DNA of 64,000 nt, from NCBI GenBank assembly GCA_028749115.1, contig JAQURD010000003.1, positions 1 to 64,000 of the forward strand, read 5' to 3'. Below, piece by piece: positions 8,632 through 16,406 of this stretch. Position numbers and translations under genes: made by a program. Source of the DNA: Acidobacteriota bacterium. GTDB lineage: Bacteria; Acidobacteriota; Aminicenantia; Aminicenantales; Saccharicenantaceae. Numbering within the stretch: the stretch's first letter is position 1; every line of letters begins with the position of its first letter. Under the pieces are notes generated by a model. It worked only from the letters and a program-made list of their open reading frames with translations. It was not told the origin of the DNA and made no database searches.

Positions 8632-10863
8632 TCAATTGGCCTTTCCCATCCTTTTTAAAGCTTCCACATTTATCGCATGACAAGTTTTTCTTCTTTTATC
8701 ATAAATACAATTCATCTGCCGCAGCTTTTCTATAGTAAGACCAGCCGCGAATATCTCTTTCCTGCTAAAGCCTTTTCCATTTCTAAACCCGTATCTATTT
8801 TGGACAAGAACCAGCATCGGCTGGCCTCTTTTAGAGATCTTGCACGCGTTTTTGAACCTAATTAGTTCAACAATTCCCACTAATTGAGATTCTTTTTTAA
8901 TTTTTACCTTCAGGGCAAGACTGTTCTTATATGTTTTTACAGTATCATATAATTGACCGAGACCCAAAACATAGTCAAGGCCTTTTCTTACCAATTTTGC
9001 CTCTTGCACTTGATTTCCCTTCTTTTCTAAGACGGCAATTAAATCGTATCTATTCTTGAAGTCATTGCTTCTAATCATAATGACGTCACCAAAATCGAAT
9101 CCATCTATTTTAGTAACACATGGTCTATTTCTCCACTTGTTTTCTTTTCTAAATTTCCATTTCAGTCTTGACATTACAACCTTCAAGTTGATTTTTTTAT
9201 CTGCACTGCCCTTTCTTGCAATATAAAACTGGACCCCATCTATCTCAGACTCGACTAACAGTATCATGGTCATTTCGTCTACGATAATTGACTTTATATT
9301 TTCCGCCACACTCAGCTGCCAATCTTTTAGGTCATCCAACTTAATTATGACTCTTTCGGTCCTGCTCCCCGTTTTTGGATCAGGAATTAAAAGTTCTTTG
9401 GGATATTTCAAGTCGATATAATTGATCCATCTAAAAAATAATGTTTCTTCAGAACTATCAGGATTTTTTTGACAAATATCCAACTGAAATTCGCCATATT
9501 CACAGGGCAAATCTTGGGGAAGATTAAGCGTTAAGGTATCCTCTCCGTCCCATCCATCGGCCACCATTTTCGAGCTGGCTTTCTCGGATTGTATCCAGAC
9601 CTGCCATTTGGAGAAATTTTTTCTTGGTGCCCTAATCTTTAAATTACCACCACAGAAAAGTGGGCTTTGATCTACAAAATAATCTTCTACCAAACAATCT
9701 CCCTCGATTGAGAAAGAACCACAACAAGGAATTTTCTTTATAATTCCTCTCGCTTTTTCTTCGATTATCACATGATCAGCTCTTTCCAAATTAACAGTAT
9801 ATAGACTATATGAATCCCACAACAACCGCATATCTTCTACGATTACATCTATTCCATCATCCCTCAAAACATATTCATCACTGAGCGCTACCCAAACCTT
9901 CTTTTTAGGAATTGGATTTATATTTGCCGTCTCATCGCAGAGATAAAAAAGACGACCCCTATTAGCTCCTCCACCAAGGAAAACATAAAGATCTGCACAA
10001 AGATGTTTATAATAATATATTCTTCTTTCTTGAATTTCGCAGGGGTATTTTACTTCAAGGCTTTTCAAAGGTTCTTTAAGCCGAATCCGGCTTTCTTCTA
10101 TATAGGCTAAAGATTGATTTGAGATGTCACACTTAACTGGGATTTTTTCTTTAACTCCATCATTTATCCTAACTTCATAAGCTTTTTCGAGGTCAGGATT
10201 ATCATAAGAAACGGTTTTAAGTCGTTGTTCTGGTAGCACTAAATAGGCCACAACTTCGTCTAATACTTCGTTTCCCAAGTCTATTTCTATAAATGGACAT
10301 TTTATTATAGATTGATACCCACTTTCTTTAGTTGATTTTTCTTTTTTATCGAGTTCACTTTCGTATTCTTTTCTTGGTTTTTTTCGTTTAGGTCTTGTTT
10401 TGCCATGTCCACCCAAATAAATAGGAGTAATCCTTGTTTTTGAGCGGCCAGGTGCCCCATTTCCAGACGCTATCTCGGGATGTCTGGCCTCCCCTTCCGT
10501 TGGCGGCTTAATAATCTTGGGCTTTTTAGGTTTTTCTTCCTCATGAAGTTCGGATTGAACCCAAGGTATAGGGGCCTGTTTTTCTTCAGTCGTGATTAGT
10601 TCTTTTGACTCTGGTTCCGTTTGCGTCTCGTCTTCTTCTTGTCCAAAGACCTCTTTTTCCTTTCTTCTAGTTTCCTCTCCCTGGGGCTCAAAATAGCCAT
10701 CCCCGTATGGTCCAGGTATCTCAATAGGTTCAACGACAGTTTCTTCTTCATCTTTTTCGCCGCGTTTTTTCAACCGAAAACTAAATAAACATCGTATCCC
10801 CAGCAATAAAGCTTTTATTTGTGCCCCTATGCGACCAGCAATATTTCGGAATCTTCCCCCCAT
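8632..10863 (-). CDS. 743-residue helicase partner with basic/acidic linker and L13e-like C-terminus
   Basis: I do not recognise the whole protein. Residues 1-35 are basic with a short hydrophobic stretch (IKALLLGIRCLFSF). Residues 36-185 are a charged, proline-rich, probably disordered linker. About 190-690 form a cysteine-dotted beta-rich region without a known motif. The end, GKGFSRKEIFAAGLTI followed by DKRRKTCHAINVEALKRM, closely recalls the ribosomal protein L13e fold (GRGFSLEELK.AG...D.RRR...NV..LK), an RNA- or DNA-binding module. The start has a good AGAGGCG ribosome binding site. Tight coupling to the DruE-like helicase suggests a dedicated partner, placed like DruH in two-gene Druantia types, although I cannot confirm homology to DruH. 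Confidence 0.6.
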   Translation of the reverse strand: MGGRFRNIAGRIGAQIKALLLGIRCLFSFRLKKRGEKDEEETVVEPIEIPGPYGDGYFEPQGEETRRKEKEVFGQEEDETQTEPESKELITTEEKQAPIPWVQSELHEEEKPKKPKIIKPPTEGEARHPEIASGNGAPGRSKTRITPIYLGGHGKTRPKRKKPRKEYESELDKKEKSTKESGYQSIIKCPFIEIDLGNEVLDEVVAYLVLPEQRLKTVSYDNPDLEKAYEVRINDGVKEKIPVKCDISNQSLAYIEESRIRLKEPLKSLEVKYPCEIQERRIYYYKHLCADLYVFLGGGANRGRLFYLCDETANINPIPKKKVWVALSDEYVLRDDGIDVIVEDMRLLWDSYSLYTVNLERADHVIIEEKARGIIKKIPCCGSFSIEGDCLVEDYFVDQSPLFCGGNLKIRAPRKNFSKWQVWIQSEKASSKMVADGWDGEDTLTLNLPQDLPCEYGEFQLDICQKNPDSSEETLFFRWINYIDLKYPKELLIPDPKTGSRTERVIIKLDDLKDWQLSVAENIKSIIVDEMTMILLVESEIDGVQFYIARKGSADKKINLKVVMSRLKWKFRKENKWRNRPCVTKIDGFDFGDVIMIRSNDFKNRYDLIAVLEKKGNQVQEAKLVRKGLDYVLGLGQLYDTVKTYKNSLALKVKIKKESQLVGIVELIRFKNACKISKRGQPMLVLVQNRYGFRNGKGFSRKEIFAAGLTIEKLRQMNCIYDKRRKTCHAINVEALKRMGKAN

Positions 10864-11080
10864 TTTTACTCGCCTCTTTGATTATAGAACCCAGCCTAAA
10901 TAAAATGAGAATAAAAGCATAGTCGTTAACGCTGTTTTAACTGAAATAGTTTTGCCCTCTCATAATTCATACCAAGACATCATAAATATGTCAACTCATT
11001 GTTACAATTTTGCTATTCCAAGAGTCTTGGTAATCTATACCGTTTCCTGTATATCAGTTTACAACACACGGATTTGGGCA

Positions 11081-11227
11081 GTTAATTTTAAATTGAAAAG
11101 AGGCAGGTTCCGCTTTCGCTTCACGAGGGGAAAAATGGAACATATAGCGACTTCCGATTTTCGGGCTGGCGACAGCATGGTCCGTGCCCGAAAACAATAG
11201 TGAATATCTAGGGTGTCCCCATTTTTC
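11081..11227 (+). repeat. Dispersed repeat, copy B (left border of the NurA-HerA unit)
   Basis: It has two conserved blocks: 11081-11111 (AATTTTAAATTGAAAAG...CAGGTTCC) and 11196-11227 (core ATATCTAGGGTGTCCCCAT). Both blocks recur in the same order and orientation in copy C beyond the herA gene. About 85 bases lie between the blocks here against about 20 in copy C. Confidence 0.75.
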
Positions 11228-11310
11228 GTGGGAGCCGGCCCAGCTGGGGCTGACTTCGTTTCGCATCCCTACACCCGAACAGCATCCCTTAACCTAAACG
11301 ATGAAAGTAC

Positions 11311-11339
11311 TTGACTTTTTATTTATTATTTATTATCAA
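11311..11339 (+). promoter_or_regulatory. Sigma-70-type promoter of the defence operon
   Basis: TTGACT at 11311-11316 and TATCAA at 11334-11339 are separated by exactly 17 bases of T/A-rich sequence. The expected transcription start falls near 11346, inside the tandem decamers, about 45 bases before the HTH start codon. Confidence 0.6.
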
Positions 11340-11340
11340 G

Positions 11341-11370
11341 TAATTATAACTAATTATAACAGTTGATAAC
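11341..11370 (+). promoter_or_regulatory. Tandem decamers, probable operator of the HTH protein
   Basis: Three contiguous ten-base units, TAATTATAAC, TAATTATAAC and AGTTGATAAC, overlap the predicted transcription start. The ten-base spacing places each copy on the same face of the helix. Their position suggests repression by a small DNA-binding protein, most simply the HTH protein encoded next door. Confidence 0.5.
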
Positions 11371-11391
11371 TATGAACAAAAGGATATTGTT

Positions 11392-11580
11392 ATGAACAAA
11401 TGGTTAACTCTTGAACAAATAGCTGAATATTTGCAGATGAGTAAGTCTTCTATTTATAAGATGGCTCAGGGTGGTAAGATCCCTGCTTACAAGGTTGGTA
11501 GGCAATGGAGATTTAAGGAAGAAGAAATTGACACTTGGGTTGCAAAAAGAAAAGTTGTGAGGCAAAAGGATAAAAAATAA
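11392..11580 (+). CDS. Small excisionase/MerR-type helix-turn-helix protein
   Basis: A 62-residue single-domain protein of the HTH_17/Xis family. It contains LTLEQIAEYLQMSKSSIYKM (helix-turn-helix, about residues 5-24) and the typical wing KIPAYKVGRQWRFKEEEIDTW. It ends with a lysine-rich tail. An AAGGA ribosome binding site precedes the ATG, and an ATGAACAAA duplicate 21 bases upstream lacks that site. The gene is the first of the four-gene operon, with two bases between its stop and the next start. Proteins of this type act either as excisionases or as local transcription regulators. No integrase is present, so a regulator of the operon is more likely. Confidence 0.85.
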   Translation: MNKWLTLEQIAEYLQMSKSSIYKMAQGGKIPAYKVGRQWRFKEEEIDTWVAKRKVVRQKDKK

Positions 11581-11582
11581 AA

Positions 11583-12722
11583 ATGACACTAAATCAATCT
11601 CAAAGAAAACTCCGAGAGAAAATCATTCAGGACTTACAAGAACAAGGATTTAAAATAAATCCCCATGTGAGGCCAAAGGGATATAGCAAAGCTACATACC
11701 GCAGAATTCAACAAAAGGCACGATTTGAGCAATTATCTTTGCATAAGACTTCTTTAGTAGATTCAATTAAAAAAGTAAAAAATTATTGTAGAGACGGTTC
11801 TGAAATCATCCCCGAGAGAATTTCTTTAGAATTAAGAGAGGTGCAATCAGATTCTTTCGAAGAAACCTTATTTAGATGGTGGAATTTAATCTGGTGGAGT
11901 ATTCCATTTCAACGCTCATATGGTCGCCAGATGAGATTTTTATTATGGGACACAACACATGACGCACCATTTGGTTTGATTTGTCTCCAAAGTCCAGTAT
12001 TAAAAATGGCCGTTCGTGATAGGTGGCTTGCTTTACCTAATGATGAGTTAGACATATGGGTAAACAGATCATTGAATGCACAGCGAGTTGGAGCTTTACC
12101 TCCTTACAATGAAATATTAGGAGGGAAAATGGTTGCTCTTACTTTGTCCTGCAATGAAATAAGAGAAGCTTATGAGAGGAAATACAAAAATTATGTATCA
12201 ATCATTAAAGAGAGAAAATTAGAACCTAAACTTTTATTTATTACTACTACAAGTGCATTTGGAAGAAGCAGTTTATATAATCGGTTAAAGTATAATGGCG
12301 AGGTTGTGGCAGAATGTTTAGGTTATACGCAAGGTTCAGGCACATTTCATATTCCAGAAGAGTTATATGAGGAAATCCTTGAGTTTTTAAGAGATCGTGG
12401 GGTTGATATAGCAAGGGGCTATGGTTATGGCCCTTCAAGAAAATTAAAACTAATAAGTCTTGGTCTAAAATATCTTAAACTTCCAAAATTTGAATATCAT
12501 GGCATTAAACGCCAGTTTTATTTATTTCCCCTTGTCAAAAACCTAAGAGAAGTTATCCAGAAAAGAAAAAGACCTATTTGGGTTGATCGTCCTTTCAATA
12601 ATCTTGAGGATTTCTGGAAGGAGAGATGGGCAATACCAAGGGCAAAAAGAATGCCTGAATGGAAAAATTTTAATAGCAATAACTTTTTAAAAAACGCAGA
12701 AAGAATGTTGAAGGAGTTATAA
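11583..12722 (+). CDS. DUF4338 protein, DruA-like
   Basis: A 379-residue protein with the DUF4338 (Druantia DruA) signature. The region RFLLWDTTHDAPFGLICLQS...RDRWLAL (about 118-151) is followed by NRSLNAQRVGALPPYNEILG (161-180) and TTTSAFGRSSLYNRL (221-235). A basic N-terminal region (about 1-60) contains RPKGYSKATYRRIQQKARFE and may bind DNA. No membrane segment is present. The gene sits between the HTH gene (two-base gap) and nurA, whose ATG follows its TAA directly, so expression is coupled. DruA is known from Druantia type I defence, and association with NurA-HerA is not something I know as a described system. Its biochemical activity cannot be read from the sequence; a nuclease or nucleic-acid-processing role is inferred. 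Confidence 0.85.
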   Translation: MTLNQSQRKLREKIIQDLQEQGFKINPHVRPKGYSKATYRRIQQKARFEQLSLHKTSLVDSIKKVKNYCRDGSEIIPERISLELREVQSDSFEETLFRWWNLIWWSIPFQRSYGRQMRFLLWDTTHDAPFGLICLQSPVLKMAVRDRWLALPNDELDIWVNRSLNAQRVGALPPYNEILGGKMVALTLSCNEIREAYERKYKNYVSIIKERKLEPKLLFITTTSAFGRSSLYNRLKYNGEVVAECLGYTQGSGTFHIPEELYEEILEFLRDRGVDIARGYGYGPSRKLKLISLGLKYLKLPKFEYHGIKRQFYLFPLVKNLREVIQKRKRPIWVDRPFNNLEDFWKERWAIPRAKRMPEWKNFNSNNFLKNAERMLKEL

Positions 12723-13862
12723 ATGGAAAAAGTTGAACAAACTCCTTTTGCTGAATTGCCGGAAGCTTTGGTAGAAGAACTGCTTTCCAAAAGTGAGCTA
12801 GTCGGTGATATGCTTTATGATTCTTTTAAGGAAATTCAAAATAATAAAGCTAAAATGCGGAAACAGTTGCAAGAACAAAATATTCTGAAACAGGATACAG
12901 AAGTGGGATACCCAGGGATACCAACGACTTGTGGCGTAGATGGTTCGTATGCGGTCGAGAAACTTTTAGCAACTGATTTTGCTGCTTGTGCAGCCGTGGC
13001 AATTGAGGGATTAACTCCACCTTCTGAAAAAAGACACTGGGAAAAACCTCATCACAGAGTATTTATTCATCCAGAAAAGCATGATCCAGACACAGGCACA
13101 ATTATCAGAGGATTAATGATGGAAATGGAACTTGAACTTGGAGCAAAGGCCCCTCATGATATAGTTTTCTTAGACGGTTCTCTCACAACACCTTTAATAT
13201 ATATGAATCAAGCAATAAATAAAATGGCAGAATCTAATAATACCGTCATAGATAAGAATCTTTCAGAAAAGTTTAAGAATTTTCTTGAATCATACAAAAC
13301 TGTTCTAGAGTCCTTAAGAACCGATAAATTATGGGTAAGTATGCCAAAATACACTACAAGAAGGGAGTTAGGCAATAGGCTAAGTTGGTCATCTCATTAT
13401 GATGACAGAGCGATTTTGACAACCATTTTATCTCCGGGCGAATTTACCTCACCGATCCCATTAGAAGAACCTCAACAGCCCTGGCACTTAAGACTTCCTT
13501 TCAAAGATAAAGAACTTGAAGGATTAAGAGATGAGGTTATATCAGCCATAAATAGGCTTTATGTTATGTATTACAGACCTCATAATTGGACACCAGTTTT
13601 TAGGATTGAGATGGCATCTTCAATTGCGACAAATAATTCTCGGATAGCAGTATTACTTCAAGGTCTTAAATATCAATCAGGTACGCCCGGCATTCTTGAA
13701 CCATATCCTCTCTATATAGCAGACCGTATGGTAAAACACCTCGGTAGCGCTATTCCTGCCTTTAGACAAACTGCTACCAGAAGAATGACGGAATTACATC
13801 AAGGAGATATCGGAGAGATTTTTTTTAGCATGCATGGTTATAGAACCGAAAGTGGGAGGTAG
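12723..13862 (+). CDS. nurA: NurA-family nuclease
   Basis: A 379-residue NurA-domain protein. The two hallmark acidic motifs are present: CGVDGSYAVEKL (Asp about 73) and DIVFLDGSLTTPL (Asp about 151). In the family these bind the metal for 5'-3' DNA exonuclease and endonuclease activity. Later conserved parts include the region around DDRAILTTIL and the C-terminal segment with RFEM-like strands (FRIEMASS). In archaea NurA works physically with the HerA hexamer in end resection; in bacterial defence islands such pairs attack foreign DNA. It starts on the base after the DruA-like stop and ends three bases before herA. Confidence 0.85.
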   Translation: MEKVEQTPFAELPEALVEELLSKSELVGDMLYDSFKEIQNNKAKMRKQLQEQNILKQDTEVGYPGIPTTCGVDGSYAVEKLLATDFAACAAVAIEGLTPPSEKRHWEKPHHRVFIHPEKHDPDTGTIIRGLMMEMELELGAKAPHDIVFLDGSLTTPLIYMNQAINKMAESNNTVIDKNLSEKFKNFLESYKTVLESLRTDKLWVSMPKYTTRRELGNRLSWSSHYDDRAILTTILSPGEFTSPIPLEEPQQPWHLRLPFKDKELEGLRDEVISAINRLYVMYYRPHNWTPVFRIEMASSIATNNSRIAVLLQGLKYQSGTPGILEPYPLYIADRMVKHLGSAIPAFRQTATRRMTELHQGDIGEIFFSMHGYRTESGR

Positions 13863-13865
13863 GTT

Positions 13866-15644
13866 ATGAGTGAAGAAAGAAAAAATATCGACCAACTAAT
13901 CAGCACTTCTGAACGTATTGGTACAATAGGTTCCCCATCTTCTACTAGCAATCTTTCATTAGATATCCTTGGAACTGCTGTTGACAAAAAATTAGTAGGG
14001 GAGCTTGCACTTTTTAGATTTTCTCAGGATGGGAAGCCACATTATGCATTAGGCCAAATAACGGAAGTTCAACTAAAGAATATCTGGCTTGAAGACCCAA
14101 CAATGAGGTCCCTTGCAAGACAAAGAGGTCAAGTAAATCCTGTTAGTGGACAGCAAGATACTCATTTAGGTGATATGACTGTAAGTGCAGTATTTAGCAA
14201 CGATGGGCATAGATTTGAACCGAGTATTTTGGGTACTGTTCCAGCTACTGGAACCGCTATCCATTTAGCAACTGACGAGATATTAGATAGGTTGTTAGAA
14301 CTCTACAGGGATGAAATATTTTATTTAGGTCATGTTTATGGTTCAACACCAAAACTACCTCTTTGGTTTAAACATTTTGGAACAGGTCCACATGGAGCGG
14401 GTGAAGCATACCACATTGGAATCTTTGGTAAAACTGGGTCAGGAAAGTCAGTTCTTGCAAAGATGATTGTCTTGGCATATTCACGGTATAAGGATATGGG
14501 GATATTTATATTAGATCCTCAAGGAGAATTTGCAAAAGGGCTTAAAACGTCCTCTATGTTTATTGAAATGGAGAACATTTTGTGTCTACAAACACTATCT
14601 AATCTCCAAAAACCCTTTAAAATATATGACTTAGATAAAATTGCTTTGGACAGATGGAGTCTATTTGCTCAGCTTTTAATGGAATTCAGATTCTTTTTTG
14701 AATTAGGAATTAAGTCCTACGAGTATCAAGAAATAGCTGCAGATTATGTAGAAGATTTACTGAAAAGTGACTCAAACATTACTTTTAAGAATTTAAACAC
14801 AGATGTTTTACTCCGTATTCTTGAGCATTTGAATGGAAATATTCAGAGGATTTATGGTACTTCAACAGGTATAGATAGAGTTAGACAATTTATCAGTGAG
14901 TATAGACAGAAAATTTCGTCTTCTACACAAAATAAGATTCTAGAAATTTGGAATAGAACTGTAGGTTTGTTCAGACCTACCGCTGATAAAAGATCACCTA
15001 AAGAAATTATTAAAGAAATAATTTCCCAGAGTAGTATCCGACCTGTTGTCATTATAGATCTGTCAAAAAAACCGGAAGAAATATCTCAATTTATTTGGGA
15101 TGAAAAAATAAAACCCCTTATAATTGAATGCTTTTTAAGTAATTTAGTTATCACAGCAGATTATTTTTATAAAGGAGATAAAAGTTTAAATACTTTAGTT
15201 ATTATAGATGAAGCACATAGGCTCGCTCCTCGCGGGAAGTTAGAAAACGAAAAGAAAGAGAAAATACGTTCTACTTTAATTGATGCAGTTAGAACAACTC
15301 GTAAATACGGTTTAGGATGGTTATTCATAAGTCAAACACTTTCCAGCCTTGATAAAGAGATTATTGAGCAACTACGAATAAACTTTTTTGGATTTGGATT
15401 ATCTATGGGAACAGAGCTTCAAGCTCTTAAAGAGTTAGTAGGTGGTATTCCCAATGCTCTTAAACTTTATCAATCGTTTCGTGATCCACATAGTGCCTTT
15501 GACATTGCCTCCAGGCAATATGCTTTTATGACTATTGGACCAGTCTCACCTCTCTCATTTGCTGGCACCCCTCTTTTCCTCACAGTTTATAATACCCCTC
15601 AACAATTTTTAAGAGCAAATCAGCTCTTGAGAGACGGTAATTAA
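13866..15644 (+). CDS. herA: HerA-family hexameric DNA-translocase ATPase
   Basis: A 592-residue FtsK/HerA-superfamily ATPase. An N-terminal HAS-barrel-like region (about 35-145) precedes Walker A FGKTGSGKSVLAKM (187-200). Walker B is TLVIIDEAHRLAPRG, and a sensor/arginine-finger region around DAVRTTRKYGLGWLFISQ follows. These elements are typical of HerA motors, which form hexamers that thread duplex DNA and feed it to NurA. Length is usual for the family. The gene is last in the operon, three bases after nurA, and is followed by repeat copy C. In this setting it is likely the motor of an effector complex with NurA and the DruA-like protein (inference). Confidence 0.88.
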   Translation: MSEERKNIDQLISTSERIGTIGSPSSTSNLSLDILGTAVDKKLVGELALFRFSQDGKPHYALGQITEVQLKNIWLEDPTMRSLARQRGQVNPVSGQQDTHLGDMTVSAVFSNDGHRFEPSILGTVPATGTAIHLATDEILDRLLELYRDEIFYLGHVYGSTPKLPLWFKHFGTGPHGAGEAYHIGIFGKTGSGKSVLAKMIVLAYSRYKDMGIFILDPQGEFAKGLKTSSMFIEMENILCLQTLSNLQKPFKIYDLDKIALDRWSLFAQLLMEFRFFFELGIKSYEYQEIAADYVEDLLKSDSNITFKNLNTDVLLRILEHLNGNIQRIYGTSTGIDRVRQFISEYRQKISSSTQNKILEIWNRTVGLFRPTADKRSPKEIIKEIISQSSIRPVVIIDLSKKPEEISQFIWDEKIKPLIIECFLSNLVITADYFYKGDKSLNTLVIIDEAHRLAPRGKLENEKKEKIRSTLIDAVRTTRKYGLGWLFISQTLSSLDKEIIEQLRINFFGFGLSMGTELQALKELVGGIPNALKLYQSFRDPHSAFDIASRQYAFMTIGPVSPLSFAGTPLFLTVYNTPQQFLRANQLLRDGN

Positions 15645-16406
15645 AAAAATGCAGGGTGCAATTCACACAAGGGTATCAAGGATAATCAAGCCGAAAAAGA
15701 ATTTTCATCTTGTGAAGTTCAAGAGCAGAAGCTAAAAGCTTTTGTTAAGAGCCAGAATAACGGGGAGCTTTCTAAGGATTATGCTAACTCGGTTACATTT
15801 GAGAAATAGAAAGTTGATTTTATTCCTATCACTGAAAGGTTTGATACCTATCAATAGGCGAATAGTATTACTAGACCGAAGGCACTGGTCGATGGGATTA
15901 TAAGAACCATTCTTTAATAGCCCTCTTCACTGGAATACACCCTGTGCCGGGAGCTATTAGGAAGATCAGTCAAAACGAGTAGGCGGGGAACATTTTGAGA
16001 AGAAAGGGATTGGGTTGGTTAATTTTAAATTGGAAAAGGACAGGTTCCTCTATCGCTGGGCTCACGAAAAATAGTGTATATCTAGGGTGTCCCCATCTTT
16101 CTGTTGAATATTCGCCCAGAAAAATGATAATAGAGGATAATAAAATAAATATTTGAAAGGCGGCTGAAAGAGTTTTGGAAGGGTTTAGAATGGTTTCGGG
16201 CGGTGATCAAAGGCTCTTAAAGGCTTATGAAAGGCCTTCAGGCAGTTCCCGAAAGGCTCCCTCTTACAACTCCGGCAACCAAATCGACGACAGGAACACT
16301 CCCCGGAGGACTTTTAATACCTCTGGGAAGCCTTTTGATGGCTCTCTGCTCCCCCTTGACCGGAGCCTGACCGCACCCAAAAGCTCTTATTAAAAGGTCC
16401 TCAACC
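15645..16406. other. Intergenic stretch after herA with eroded coding sequence and repeat C
   Basis: At 15672-15809 an open plus-strand frame without a start reads KGIKDNQAEKEFSSC and stops at FEK; it looks like a worn gene fragment. Repeat copy C lies at 16018-16101. From about 16155 to 16270 the sequence is rich in AAAGGC/GAAAGG units. The ORF at 16175-16393 (72 codons) has low-complexity Ser/Arg/Pro composition and I do not call it. Base composition shifts to higher GC from about 16,250 onward, marking the end of the AT-rich island. Confidence 0.5.
16018..16101 (+). repeat. Dispersed repeat, copy C (right border of the NurA-HerA unit)
   Basis: Both blocks of copy B are present: 16018-16048 (AATTTTAAATTGGAAAAG...CAGGTTCC) and 16070-16101 (core ATATCTAGGGTGTCCCCAT). 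Orientation is the same as in copies A and B. It is more compact than copy B, as if copy B had gained sequence between the blocks or copy C had lost it. Confidence 0.75.

Larger units (their letters stand above)
10864..11391. other. Divergent intergenic region with repeat B and a promoter
   Basis: This 528-base stretch separates the minus-strand helicase unit from the plus-strand DruA-NurA-HerA unit. It holds repeat copy B (11081-11227), a consensus-like promoter and tandem decamers just before the HTH gene. The ORFs at 10952-11200 and 11054-11266 run through the repeat and are not considered genes. Confidence 0.7.

Noticed and set aside
11054-11266. 70-codon minus-strand ORF in the divergent region
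   Set aside because: It runs through repeat copy B; the sequence is explained by the repeat and no similar frame exists in copy C.
11392-11580. Excisionase of an integrated element
   Set aside because: The HTH protein belongs to a family that includes excisionases, but no integrase or att pair is seen; a regulator role is simpler.
16175-16393. 72-codon plus-strand ORF before the UbiA-like gene
   Set aside because: Low-complexity Ser/Arg/Pro composition from AAAGGC-rich DNA, no ribosome binding site, and no motif.
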